Below, piece after piece: positions 22,444 to 31,979 of a DNA stretch of 43,365 nt. Where the stretch lies: contig PLHJ01000007.1 in NCBI GenBank assembly GCA_003138895.1, forward strand, positions 37,111 to 80,475, given 5' to 3'. Source of the DNA: Acidimicrobiaceae bacterium (GTDB lineage: Bacteria > Actinomycetota > Acidimicrobiia > Acidimicrobiales > RAAP-2). The position numbers and the translations under genes were made by a program. Each line of letters opens with the position of its first letter. Position 1 is the first letter of the stretch. A model generated the notes under the pieces. It did no database searches. It was not told where the DNA came from and saw only the letters and a list, made by a program, of their open reading frames with translations.

Positions 22444-25230
22444 ATGGCACGAGCATTAGTAATTGTTGAGTCGGTTGCCAAGGCCACCCGTATCCAGACC
22501 ATGTTGGGTTCGGACTATATCGTGAAGCCGTCTATCGGGCACATTCGCGATCTCCCCGAAAGTGCGAGCGATATCCCCGCCTCGGTGAAGTCCGAGAAGT
22601 GGGCGCGCCTGGGCATCAACGTCAATGACCACTTCAAACCCGTCTACGTGGTTTCGAGCGATCGGAAGAAAATTGTCGCGGAACTGAAAGCGGCGCTGAA
22701 AGAAGTGGACGAGCTCTATCTCGCCACCGATGAAGACCGTGAAGGAGAGGCCATTGCCTGGCATCTCCAAGAAGTCCTCAACCCCAAAGTTCCCGTCAAG
22801 CGCATGGTCTTTCACGAGATCACGCCGTCCGCGATTGAACGAGCGGTCAATGAAACCAGGGACTTGGACCTGCGTCTCGTTGACGCCCAAGAGGGACGTC
22901 GCTTCCTCGACCGCCTCGTTGGCTACGAAGTTTCACCGGTGCTGTGGCGGGCGGTTGACAAAGCCCGTTCCGCTGGTCGAGTCCAGTCGGTGGCGATTCG
23001 CTTGGTCTGTGAACGTGAACTCGAGCGAATGCGCTTTATTTCTGCCAATTGGCACGACGTTACGGCGAACATCAACGCGTCGGGCACTTCGTTTGAAGCA
23101 ATCCTCGAGAGCGTAAATGATCGGTCCTTAGCGACCGGGAAGAACTTCGATGCCGAAGGGATGCTTGATCCAAAGGCCCACGTCGTGGTCCTTGACGAGG
23201 CCGCGGCCAGCGAAATTGCGGGAGCGGTGACCGCCGAACAATTGAAGGTCACCTCGATTTCTTCGACGCCGCGGACCCAGCGTCCCCAGCCGCCCTTCAT
23301 GACGTCATCGCTACAGATCGAGGCGAGTCGCAAACTGCGCTTTGATCCCGAGCGCACGATGCGTGCGGCGCAACGACTTTACGAACAGGGTTGGATTACG
23401 TATATGCGTACCGACTCGACGACGCTGTCGGACGAAGCACTTCGTGCGGCGCGCTCGATGGCCAGTGAAATGTTTGGCGACGATTACGTCAGTGACGTTC
23501 CGCGTCGCTACGACCGTAAAGTCAAAAACGCGCAAGAAGCTCACGAGGCAATTCGTCCGGCGGGTGAGGCGTTTCGGACGTTGGACGAAGCGCAGGCGAA
23601 TTTGAACGGGGACGAACTAGCCGTCTACGACCTCGTGTGGAAACGAACAATTGCGTCGCAGATGGTGGACGCGCGTTTAACGCAGGACAAGATTAAATTA
23701 GTGGCCACCTTGAGAGGTCTTGTCACCCAGACGGGTGACGTTGACGTGGTGTTTGGTGCTTCGGGTCTTCGCATTGAGTTTCCAGGTTTTCGTCGCGCGT
23801 ACGTGGAGGGTACGGACGATCCCGAAGCCGAGCTCGCGGATCAAGAACGAATTCTCCCGACGCTCGAAGAGGGCATGCAGTTGCCGGTGGAGTCTGCTGA
23901 GGCCAAGGGCCACGACACCCAACCGCCCGATCGTTTCTCTGAAGCAACGTTGATTAAGAAATTGGAAGATCTTGGTATTGGTCGTCCCTCGACGTACGCC
24001 TCGGTGATGAAAACAATTGATCGACGTGGTTACGTTTGGAAGAAAGGAAAGGCGCTCGTTCCGGCGTTTCGCGCCTTCGCCGTGGTCAATCTTCTGCAAC
24101 AACACTTCGCGGATCTCGTTGACTACCAGTTCACGGCGAGCATGGAAGATCAGCTCGACGAAATTGCTTCGGGGACCCAGGACCTCGAACCCTGGCTCAA
24201 CCGTTTTTACTTTGGAGATCCTTCTGCCGAGACGAGTTTTGCTCGTGCGGGTCTGCACCTCGCGACAACCGAACAACTCGATTTCGACTTCGCTCTTATT
24301 AATTCGGTACCTCTAGGCATTGCCCCCGACGGCGTGCCGGTGTCGGTACGCTCGGGAAGGTACGGCCCCTACCTCGTTCACGGCGACGAGCGCGTTTCTA
24401 TTCCCGAAGCCACGGAGCCGGACTCGTTAAGTGTGGAACGAGTACTGGAACTTCTCGCGGCGCCCAGCAACGACCGCGAACTCGGACTCGACGAGGCGTC
24501 GGGATTGACGATTTTCTTGAAGGCGGGACGTTACGGCCCCTACGTGCAAATCGGTGAGATGACCGATCCCAAGGAAAAGCCCAAAACGGCGTCGCTCTTT
24601 TCCACGATGAAGCCCGAGGACGTCACCTTGGCCGATGCTCGAAAACTCCTGTCGTTACCTCGTGAGATTGGAAAGCACCCCGACGACGACGAGGCCATCC
24701 TCGTGCAAAACGGCCGCTACGGTCCCTATCTCACGTGGGGCAAAGACACTCGCTCCATTGAGGATGAAGAGAAAATCTTCACGATCACGTTGCCTGAAGC
24801 CCTCGAACTTCTCGCTCAGCCCAAGACTCGTGGACGTCGCGCGGCCGCCGGACCTCTTCGCGAACTCGGCGAAGATCCAGTTAACAAGCGCCAAGTCGTG
24901 GTGAAGACCGGCCGCTTTGGTCCCTACGTCACCGACGGTGAAACGAACGCCACGCTTCGTCTAGGTGACACGCCTGAGACTGTCTCGCTCGACAGGGCTT
25001 GCGAATTGCTCGCGGAACGTCGAAACGCGGAACCTTCGACGCGACCTCGCCGAGCCGCGAAGAAAACTACGAAAAAAGCCACCGCGAAAAAGAAGCCCGC
25101 GACGACGAAGAAAGCTGCCAAGACGACCACCGCAAAAAAGACGGGGGCGCAGAAGCGACTCGCGACGGCGAGTGGCGCAGCGACGAATGCCGCATTGACG
25201 GCAAAGGTACAGAGTCCGGACGCGTTCTAA
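22444..25230 (+). CDS. topA: DNA topoisomerase I (type IA)
   Basis: The 928-residue enzyme has the Toprim motif TDEDREGE (about 95-102) and catalytic Tyr320 in GWITYMRTDS, relaxing negative supercoils through a 5'-phosphotyrosine. The C-terminal half has four GRYGPYL/GRFGPYV-type topoisomerase repeats rather than zinc fingers, as in other actinobacteria. It ends in a Lys/Ala/Thr-rich tail (from about 860) that should bind DNA. The ATG at 22444 follows AAAGGTGG; a GTG at 22435 is the alternative. The stop overlaps the tmk start by one base (TAATG). Confidence 0.97.
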   Translation: MARALVIVESVAKATRIQTMLGSDYIVKPSIGHIRDLPESASDIPASVKSEKWARLGINVNDHFKPVYVVSSDRKKIVAELKAALKEVDELYLATDEDREGEAIAWHLQEVLNPKVPVKRMVFHEITPSAIERAVNETRDLDLRLVDAQEGRRFLDRLVGYEVSPVLWRAVDKARSAGRVQSVAIRLVCERELERMRFISANWHDVTANINASGTSFEAILESVNDRSLATGKNFDAEGMLDPKAHVVVLDEAAASEIAGAVTAEQLKVTSISSTPRTQRPQPPFMTSSLQIEASRKLRFDPERTMRAAQRLYEQGWITYMRTDSTTLSDEALRAARSMASEMFGDDYVSDVPRRYDRKVKNAQEAHEAIRPAGEAFRTLDEAQANLNGDELAVYDLVWKRTIASQMVDARLTQDKIKLVATLRGLVTQTGDVDVVFGASGLRIEFPGFRRAYVEGTDDPEAELADQERILPTLEEGMQLPVESAEAKGHDTQPPDRFSEATLIKKLEDLGIGRPSTYASVMKTIDRRGYVWKKGKALVPAFRAFAVVNLLQQHFADLVDYQFTASMEDQLDEIASGTQDLEPWLNRFYFGDPSAETSFARAGLHLATTEQLDFDFALINSVPLGIAPDGVPVSVRSGRYGPYLVHGDERVSIPEATEPDSLSVERVLELLAAPSNDRELGLDEASGLTIFLKAGRYGPYVQIGEMTDPKEKPKTASLFSTMKPEDVTLADARKLLSLPREIGKHPDDDEAILVQNGRYGPYLTWGKDTRSIEDEEKIFTITLPEALELLAQPKTRGRRAAAGPLRELGEDPVNKRQVVVKTGRFGPYVTDGETNATLRLGDTPETVSLDRACELLAERRNAEPSTRPRRAAKKTTKKATAKKKPATTKKAAKTTTAKKTGAQKRLATASGAATNAALTAKVQSPDAF

Positions 25231-25835
25231 TGTCGCGCGGCGTATTCATTGCCTTCGAAGGTATTGACGCCAGCGGCAAGTCAACGCAGGCTCGTCGAGT
25301 AGCGAGCAAATACGGAGCGTTACTGACGTTTGAACCTGGTGACACGCCCATGGGTGCACAGCTACGAACGTGGTTGCTTGACGCCACACTTTTAATGACA
25401 TCCCAAAGTGAGGCACTGCTCATGTTGGCGGACCGAGCCCAACACGTGGCCACGGTGATTGAACCAGCGCTCGTGGCCGGCCGCTCCGTGGTGACGGACC
25501 GTTTTGCTGCGTCGACGCTGGCGTACCAAGGCTACGGTCGCGGTGTTGACCTCGGTGGATTGATAGCCGCTACGAATATGGCGGTTGGTTCGTGCATTCC
25601 CGACCTCACCATTCTTTTAGATGTTCCCACCGACGTCGCCGCTGCACGACGCGCCAGCAACAACGCTGACCGATTTGAGTCGGAGAGCCAGGATTTTCAC
25701 GATCGTGTTCGCGAAGGCTTTCTTTCGTTGGCTTCGATGAACGCAGAATTATGGCTAGTGCTCGACGGCACGCAAGATGAGGACGTGATTGCTGGACTGA
25801 TTGATGAGCGCGTCGCTGCGCTCGACTGGTTTTAG
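25230..25835 (+). CDS. tmk: Thymidylate kinase
   Basis: The 201-residue protein has a P-loop EGIDASGKST at 10-19, the Asp90-Arg91 pair of the TMP-binding DR motif (VVTDRFAAS), and the YQGYGRG substrate segment. It phosphorylates dTMP to dTDP. Translation starts in the topA stop codon. The order topA-tmk-holB is a well-known actinobacterial arrangement. Confidence 0.96.
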   Translation: MSRGVFIAFEGIDASGKSTQARRVASKYGALLTFEPGDTPMGAQLRTWLLDATLLMTSQSEALLMLADRAQHVATVIEPALVAGRSVVTDRFAASTLAYQGYGRGVDLGGLIAATNMAVGSCIPDLTILLDVPTDVAAARRASNNADRFESESQDFHDRVREGFLSLASMNAELWLVLDGTQDEDVIAGLIDERVAALDWF

Positions 25836-25836
25836 G

Positions 25837-26931
25837 ATGCCCGACGTTTTTGATCGTGTGCTCGGCCAAACGAGGGCCGTTGCGGAACTGCGTCGACACG
25901 TGGCGCATCCTTCGCACGCATATTTGTTCGTTGGTCCTCCCGGATCGGGACTGCGCGAAGCACTCGTGAGTTTTGCCGCCGGACTGCAGTGTGAAGAAAA
26001 CGGCTGCGGTCACTGTGAGACGTGCCGTTTGGTGCTGAGTGGCGCGGACACGGACGTTGTCTTTGTGGAGCGACGTGGTCTTTCGTGGAGTGTGGAGGAG
26101 CTGCGCGAAGCAGAACGCGTGGGACGCCGGCGACCTTTGGGACAGGGTTACCTCGTGGTTGTTCTAGAAAATATCGAATTCGCGACGTCGGGCCAGTCTC
26201 CAGCAATGACCGTGCTCTTGAAGTCACTCGAAGATCCGCCAACTCGAACCATCTACGTGCTGACGGCAGAAGAAATACCTAGCGTCCTTTCCACGATTGA
26301 ATCGCGCTGCGTGCGGGTCAATTTTGGTCCCTTGAGCGATGACGCAGTTGTTGGCTACCTCGAACTCGACGGGATCGACGAAGCACGAGCCAAAGAGGTT
26401 GCCAGTGCCGCCGGTGGGAATCTTCGCCGTGCCCACGTGTTGGTGCGCGACGCCGCGTTAACCCAGCGCTTGGCTTTTTGGCGCTCAGTGCCCGAACGGC
26501 TCGACGGCTCGAACGCTCGCTCCTATGAATTGACGGGCGAAATTCTCTCTTTGGTGGAAGGGGCCTTGGCACCTTTGGTGGCGCTGCAGGAACAGGAGTT
26601 GGAGCAACTAAAGCAAAATGCCACGGCGATGGGTCAGCGTTCGCTTCCTCGACGCGACGAGATTGAAGCGGGCTACAAACGTGAACAGCGCCGATTTCGA
26701 ACGGACGATCTTCGATTTGGACTCGCGACGCTTACTCACGTGTACCGAGAACGACTACATGAAGGACTTGAAGCAGCGCAACCAACGAATCGTTCCTTAG
26801 AACGAGCCGCGGGTGCGATCAGTGCCATCGAAGAAATTACGAAGGCATCACGTTCATTCTCGCAAAACGTCAACGAAACCTTGCAACTGACGGACCTCTT
26901 TGTCTCGCTCTCACATTGTTCGACGTTGTGA
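25837..26931 (+). CDS. holB: DNA polymerase III delta' subunit
   Basis: The 364-residue clamp-loader subunit has a Walker-A-like GPPGSGLR at 33-40 in which the usual lysine is leucine, so it should not hydrolyse ATP, as expected for delta'. The zinc module cysteines are at 52, 57, 60 and 63, and a sensor-1 and SRC region (IESRCVRVNF) follows. The ATG lies one base after the tmk stop. The C-terminal domain is less conserved. Confidence 0.93.
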   Translation: MPDVFDRVLGQTRAVAELRRHVAHPSHAYLFVGPPGSGLREALVSFAAGLQCEENGCGHCETCRLVLSGADTDVVFVERRGLSWSVEELREAERVGRRRPLGQGYLVVVLENIEFATSGQSPAMTVLLKSLEDPPTRTIYVLTAEEIPSVLSTIESRCVRVNFGPLSDDAVVGYLELDGIDEARAKEVASAAGGNLRRAHVLVRDAALTQRLAFWRSVPERLDGSNARSYELTGEILSLVEGALAPLVALQEQELEQLKQNATAMGQRSLPRRDEIEAGYKREQRRFRTDDLRFGLATLTHVYRERLHEGLEAAQPTNRSLERAAGAISAIEEITKASRSFSQNVNETLQLTDLFVSLSHCSTL

Positions 26932-27054
26932 TGAGACCAAAGGACCCAAAATAGACATCTGGTAAGTTTCACGGAGATATTCAACGCCCGGAACGTTTTG
27001 GCGAGATTTCCAAGCGTGTACTGGGCAACTTCAAGTGTGTAAGAGGAAACGTGC

Positions 27055-29274
27055 ATGGCGGTAATTGAGATTGCGGGAGAGGGCTCGACGGGCTTTCCAC
27101 CCTTAGCGATTGGCGATACCGTCGTCGCCATTCCGCTCTACGGCGGTGGATCGACGTGGGAACTCTGCATTGAGAGCGTGCTTCGCTGGACGGACCCCGA
27201 CGTTCCCTTGTTTATTTTTGAAGACGCCCACGCGAAGGATGAAGCCCTCGAACAACTTGCGTCGGTGTTGGAGCGCGTGGACGAAAATCGGCCCGTCTAC
27301 TTGCACAAGAACGCCACCAATCTCGGTTTCGTAGAGAACGTCAATCTGGCGTTTTCGTTACTTACCCCCGCGGACGTTCTGGTACTCAACTCTGACGCAG
27401 TGGTGGGACCGGGTTGGCTGCGCGGCATTCAAAAAGCCTGCGAAAACGATCCCTCGGTCGCCACGGTTACCGCGATGTCGACGTACAGCACCATCGTGAC
27501 GGTGCCCGAGACGTCGCGCATCTTGGAGGGCCGCTTGTCGGTCGAGAACGTGGCCGCGCTCGCCATACAAGTTGCCGAAGCACTCGAGCCCGTGTATCCG
27601 GAAATTCCAACCGCCGTTGGTTTTTGCACGCTCTTTCGTCGCCACGCCTTAGAAATTGTCGGAGACTTTGATCCGTGGTTCAGCCCGGGCTACGGCGAAG
27701 AAGTTGATTTCTCTCAGCGCTGCATCATGTACGGACTTCGTCACGTCGCCGCCGACAACGTTCTCGTCTACCACAAGGGTTCAGAAACCTTTGGCCAGTC
27801 CAAAGAGGTAGCCGCTCGCAAGTTGCGAAACGACGAAGAGGTGAATCGCAAATACCCCTGGTTCTTGTACCGAATCAAGCAAGTACACGAGGATCCCAAT
27901 CATCCGCTCAACCATTCGATTCACCAAATCGAGATTGCGCTTCGCGGTATTGACATCGTGATGGACGCCGCCGCCGTTGATCCCGTGATTGCCGGAACCT
28001 ATTCGGTGACGGTAGGACTCTCTAAAGCTTTGCTGACCAATCCCAAGGTACGAAATCTTTATTGGGCTACCCCTCAACGCCGTCTCCACGATTTGCGTTC
28101 GTACGCGGCGGATTTCATGCCGAACGTCCACGTGGTTCCTTACAGTGCGCTCCCGGGACTCGACGCGGATCTCGGTTTCATGCCCTCACAGTCGTTTGAT
28201 CTACCGGCGTGGCAACGTCTTTCCCAGTCGTCGTGGCGCCGTTCGATTTGGCACCTCGACTTCATTAGCTACGGCATTCCGATCTACGCACCAACCATGC
28301 AAGGCTGGCTTCGTTCGCACCTCGCCCAAGACACCGGACTCATTGATGCCGACGGCATTTTCTTTCTCAGCCATTCCATTGAGAATATTGCTCGAAGCTT
28401 GGGACGACTGCCCGACGAAGACCGTACGTTTTTGTTGCAGGCTGCCGCCGAGGGTCCCGTTGTTACTGAGGTAAAGCCTTCCAAGCGACTGCGGGCGTTA
28501 CCCCCTCAATTCGTGCTGGTGCTGGGTACGAGTTACATTCACAAGAACCGGGCCTTCTTGGCGAGCGTATTTGAAAAAGTGCAAAAAGAATTTCCCCAAT
28601 TGCAACTGGTGTTCGCGGGTTCGGAACCCTCGACGGGCGGTGACCGCTTTGAACTCAAGGAAGGTGCCGAGGAACTCGGCCGCGTGAGTGACGACGAACG
28701 TACGTGGTTGTATCAAAACGCGGCGCTGGTGGTGGCGCCGTCACTGTCTGAGGGATTTGGACTAACGCCTCTCGAAGCAGCGAAGGCCGGCACCGTGCCG
28801 CTCGCGTCAAAGACAACGGGTCATATTGACCTCGGAGTGAAGGACTGTTTGTGGTTGGACCTCGAGTCCGAAAGTGAAGCCGCCAAGACCATCATTCAAT
28901 TGCTGCAAAGTGAAGACGTCGCTCGCCAACAACTCGCCGCGTGGAAGAGTGCCGCTGACAATCTCACGTGGCAGGCGAGTGCCGACCAGTTCTTGGCGGG
29001 CGCCGAACAACTCTTTCGGATGCGTCCGCGCGTCCAAGAGATCCAATTGCCAGTGGAGTACGCGCCTCGGCGAGCCTGGGTCGTCTGGCTCTACAAGTTC
29101 ATCAACGTTCGTTTGTTCCCGCTTGGTTCAAAGCGCCGAGAAATTGTGGCCCGTACTGTTCGAAAAGCAGTCGTGCCGCTTATCCAGCGACCCATTGATC
29201 CACGAGAACTCGAAGTGTCCTCGAAAAAGCTGACGTACACCCTTGATCACGATTGGGTAACGAAAGACTCCTAA
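27055..29274 (+). CDS. Bifunctional GT2-GT4 glycosyltransferase
   Basis: The 739-residue protein joins two glycosyltransferase modules. The N-terminal GT-A (GT2) domain (about 20-250) has VVAIPLYGG, NATNLGFVENVN and the NSDA metal motif, with CTLFRRHALEIVGDFD and the GYGEEVDFSQR acidic site. The C-terminal GT-B (GT4) domain (about 420-660) has the FAGSEP and SLSEGFGLTPLEAAKAG (E-X7-E) donor-binding motifs. There is no signal peptide; a hydrophobic aromatic stretch near 675-690 may attach it to the membrane. It probably builds a cell-surface polysaccharide or glycolipid. No partner genes lie beside it. Confidence 0.9.
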   Translation: MAVIEIAGEGSTGFPPLAIGDTVVAIPLYGGGSTWELCIESVLRWTDPDVPLFIFEDAHAKDEALEQLASVLERVDENRPVYLHKNATNLGFVENVNLAFSLLTPADVLVLNSDAVVGPGWLRGIQKACENDPSVATVTAMSTYSTIVTVPETSRILEGRLSVENVAALAIQVAEALEPVYPEIPTAVGFCTLFRRHALEIVGDFDPWFSPGYGEEVDFSQRCIMYGLRHVAADNVLVYHKGSETFGQSKEVAARKLRNDEEVNRKYPWFLYRIKQVHEDPNHPLNHSIHQIEIALRGIDIVMDAAAVDPVIAGTYSVTVGLSKALLTNPKVRNLYWATPQRRLHDLRSYAADFMPNVHVVPYSALPGLDADLGFMPSQSFDLPAWQRLSQSSWRRSIWHLDFISYGIPIYAPTMQGWLRSHLAQDTGLIDADGIFFLSHSIENIARSLGRLPDEDRTFLLQAAAEGPVVTEVKPSKRLRALPPQFVLVLGTSYIHKNRAFLASVFEKVQKEFPQLQLVFAGSEPSTGGDRFELKEGAEELGRVSDDERTWLYQNAALVVAPSLSEGFGLTPLEAAKAGTVPLASKTTGHIDLGVKDCLWLDLESESEAAKTIIQLLQSEDVARQQLAAWKSAADNLTWQASADQFLAGAEQLFRMRPRVQEIQLPVEYAPRRAWVVWLYKFINVRLFPLGSKRREIVARTVRKAVVPLIQRPIDPRELEVSSKKLTYTLDHDWVTKDS

Positions 29275-29359
29275 GTCGCGTCGGTAAAAGAACGCCGCGA
29301 GGTATTTGACGACTACGAGAACCACTGCGCCTGGTGGCTGAACTACACTCTCTTCTTGC

Positions 29360-29425
<66 letters not shown>

Positions 29426-29435
<10 letters not shown>

Positions 29436-30607
29436 ACTTCGCCAATGCTTTCCACTACTGCTTTCATCCACGGTTGAAGGATGAGACGCAATTCGTTATA
29501 CGAACGACTGCCGCAGTAGACGCCCATGGACGGAAGTACGGCGCCGATGTAGACGAGCACGCGAACTGCCGCACGGACCTCCGGCTGCTGGGGGTTATCG
29601 AAGCGGTCGCAGAGCCAGTCTTCGGCGAGGTGAATTGAACCCTCGAGTGTTCGAAGCATCTTTTCGTTGGCCATACTGGCAATAGCGAATTCAAATTCAA
29701 AATCGCGGCGAAGAGCGTTTTCGTCTGCGGCCGTTTCGTACGCCCACATAGTCACCGAGTCGAGATCGAAAACTGGAATTGTCGTGTCCACTCGCATCGC
29801 CACGCTTCGCAAACTTTCGAGGTGGACGGCAATCGCAAGATCTTCTTTTGAAGGAAACAATTTGTAAATTGCGCTCGGCGTGCAGGGTGTGCGTCGAGCG
29901 ATGCGAGAAATGGTCGCGCTGGTGTAACCGGTCTTTCCAACGACGGCGGCAGTGCCCCGATAAAGATTGGTGCGAAATTCATCACCGTCGTCGACGCTGA
30001 TAGGTATTGGTGTCATTAACTCAATCTCGTGCTCGCCAATCGGAGTGTCGTCTTCAAGAATGCGCAAGAACCATTGTCGAACGAGTGGCCAGTAGTTCTC
30101 CTCGGGTTGGATGGAGTTACTGAGGACCATCCAGAGGGAATAGAAAACAAAGAAATGTGCTTTCGCTTGTCTTGGAAACTGCGTGTCTCGGCTTTGAATT
30201 GGCAAACGATCTTGCAGCAAAGGACGAATTTCTTCGTCTAATTCTTCGATGCGTCGAGAAGATGCCATGAGGTAGAAACCGCCAAAGAGTTCGCGACTAG
30301 GTTCTGAAATTAATTTCCACCACTCGTCGAGTTTCTCGAGCGATGGGTGTTCGGCCATTTCATTAACGAAGTCAACGAAATCGAGTAGTGGCTGCGAACA
30401 ACGATGAATCCAAAGATCGACGAAGAGCTCCTGGATGTTTTCGTAACGGGCGTACATTGCGCCGTGGGTCAAGCCAGCGGCGTGCCCGACGTCACTGAGT
30501 GACAGGAGATCTGTGCCCTTTTTGTCCAATTGGTCGAGCCCGGCGTCTCTAATTGCTTCGTCATTGAGCCTCGCTCGAGCACTTCTGGATTTGAGCGAAT
30601 CGACCAC
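29426..30607 (-). CDS. Tandem double-TetR regulator
   Basis: The 393-residue protein contains two complete TetR units in tandem. The first helix-turn-helix is at about 15-65 (LLSLSDVGHAAGLTHGAMYARYENIQELF) with its ligand domain to about 190. The second is at about 213-262 (YTSATISRIARRTPCTPSAIYKLFPSKEDL) with another ligand domain to the end. A single chain could therefore bind DNA like a TetR dimer. It starts at GTG with no clear ribosome site and an AT-rich TTAATTAA upstream, so it may be leaderless. The stop codon lies inside the antisense of tRNA-Thr. Targets unknown. Confidence 0.87.
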
Positions 30608-30662
30608 ATCATCAGGTTAATTAAAATACGAGTGTTCTATAAGGTTTTTGTACCACCCAACG

Positions 30663-31979
30663 CTAATTTCTTACTTTCGAAAGAATGACCTGAACATTCT
30701 TTTCGAAGTCGGCGGATCGCTCTTGCCAATTTTTATATGCATCAAAACTTGGTGCCGCGGGTGAGAGAAGCACGACGCCGGGCTCGTCAACAATCGCGAG
30801 ATAGTCGTAACCCTTCTGCACCGCTTCTTCTATATCAACACATTTTGTTAACACGAGATCGGTGGATTCGTTCAGTAATGCTGAATATATACGGTCTCCC
30901 ACGGGTCCCAGCGTGAGTATGCAGGTGGGAGAAGTACGGTTCGCTAACTCGTCAACGAGTGCTTGATAGTCAACACCACGGTCGTAACCACCAAGAATTA
31001 TTGCCACCACGTCATCACGAAGCGTGGCGAGAGCGGCGAGCGTTGGAAGAGGCGAGGTCGCCAGTCCGTCATCGATGAATCTGATCACCGGCGGCCCCAC
31101 TGAGATTCCAATTAATGAAAAACGGCCGCGCAAGGTTTCGAACTCGTTCGCTCGGCGACGCACGATTTCTCGAAGCTCGTCGTACGAAAATCGCGTTACC
31201 TGAGAAACGGCGTGGAGAGCGAGCGCTACGTTTCGCTCATTGTGTGCACCCAAGAGTCCTAGGGCACTCGTCAGATCAACTTCCAGGTCACCAACAAAGT
31301 GCACCTCACCACCCAAGAGCGAGGCGGACTCGCGAAGGAGTGGTTGGTCGCTGACGAACACAATTGGTGTACCTTCAGCGCGCGTGAGGGAAAGTTTGTC
31401 GCGGTGATACTGCTCGGTTGAGCCGTGCCAATCGAGATGGTCAGATCCGAGAGAGGTGACAACAATGACTCCGGGCGAAAACTCAATGTCGACGGCTTGA
31501 AAACTTGAAACTTCCAAGACGACATACCCCGAGTCATCGAAATCGACGTCGTACGGCGGAAGTCCGATGTTGCCGGCACTAGTGGCGTGTTCGCCAATGA
31601 CGTTGAGGAAAAACGTTATGAGCGACGTCGTGGTTGACTTGCCCTTTGTTCCCGTTACGGCAATGACTCGCTCGCGACTTGTCGACGCGAGCCACAAGTT
31701 AAGGGCCGACGTGACGACAACGCCTCGTTCTTCAAGCGCCACGACGTCGGGCTGGCGACGCGGGATGCCGGGACTCTTTAAGACAACGTCGCAGGAAGCT
31801 AACGCTTCGAGTCCGCCACCATGTGTCGCGATGACGCCGTCGTCGGGCGTGTCGTCCACCACCACGACTGATGAAGGTGTGTCGCCTAATCGTCGAATGC
31901 TCGCACGACCTTCAACGCCGTGGCCCCAAATACCTACGCGTTTTCCCGCGAGGTCGTTAAAGCCAGTGGGCCGGAACAC
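30663..31979 (-). CDS. murD2: UDP-MurNAc-L-Ala--L-glutamate ligase (MurD2 type)
   Basis: This Mur ligase of 438 residues has the ATP motif TGTKGKST at 109-116, the central LEVSSFQ and DHLDWHG motifs, and a C-terminal SFDAYKNWQERSADF segment typical of MurD. The GTG at 31979 has CGAGGAG 6 bases upstream and overlaps the murL end by 23 bases; a longer ATG start is disfavoured. Pairing with murL indicates MurD2, which adds L-Glu instead of D-Glu. If the L-Glu preference does not hold, it would be an ordinary MurD; no other mur/fts genes lie around it, which supports the alternative-route reading. Confidence 0.87.
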   Translation of the reverse strand: MFRPTGFNDLAGKRVGIWGHGVEGRASIRRLGDTPSSVVVVDDTPDDGVIATHGGGLEALASCDVVLKSPGIPRRQPDVVALEERGVVVTSALNLWLASTSRERVIAVTGTKGKSTTTSLITFFLNVIGEHATSAGNIGLPPYDVDFDDSGYVVLEVSSFQAVDIEFSPGVIVVTSLGSDHLDWHGSTEQYHRDKLSLTRAEGTPIVFVSDQPLLRESASLLGGEVHFVGDLEVDLTSALGLLGAHNERNVALALHAVSQVTRFSYDELREIVRRRANEFETLRGRFSLIGISVGPPVIRFIDDGLATSPLPTLAALATLRDDVVAIILGGYDRGVDYQALVDELANRTSPTCILTLGPVGDRIYSALLNESTDLVLTKCVDIEEAVQKGYDYLAIVDEPGVVLLSPAAPSFDAYKNWQERSADFEKNVQVILSKVRN

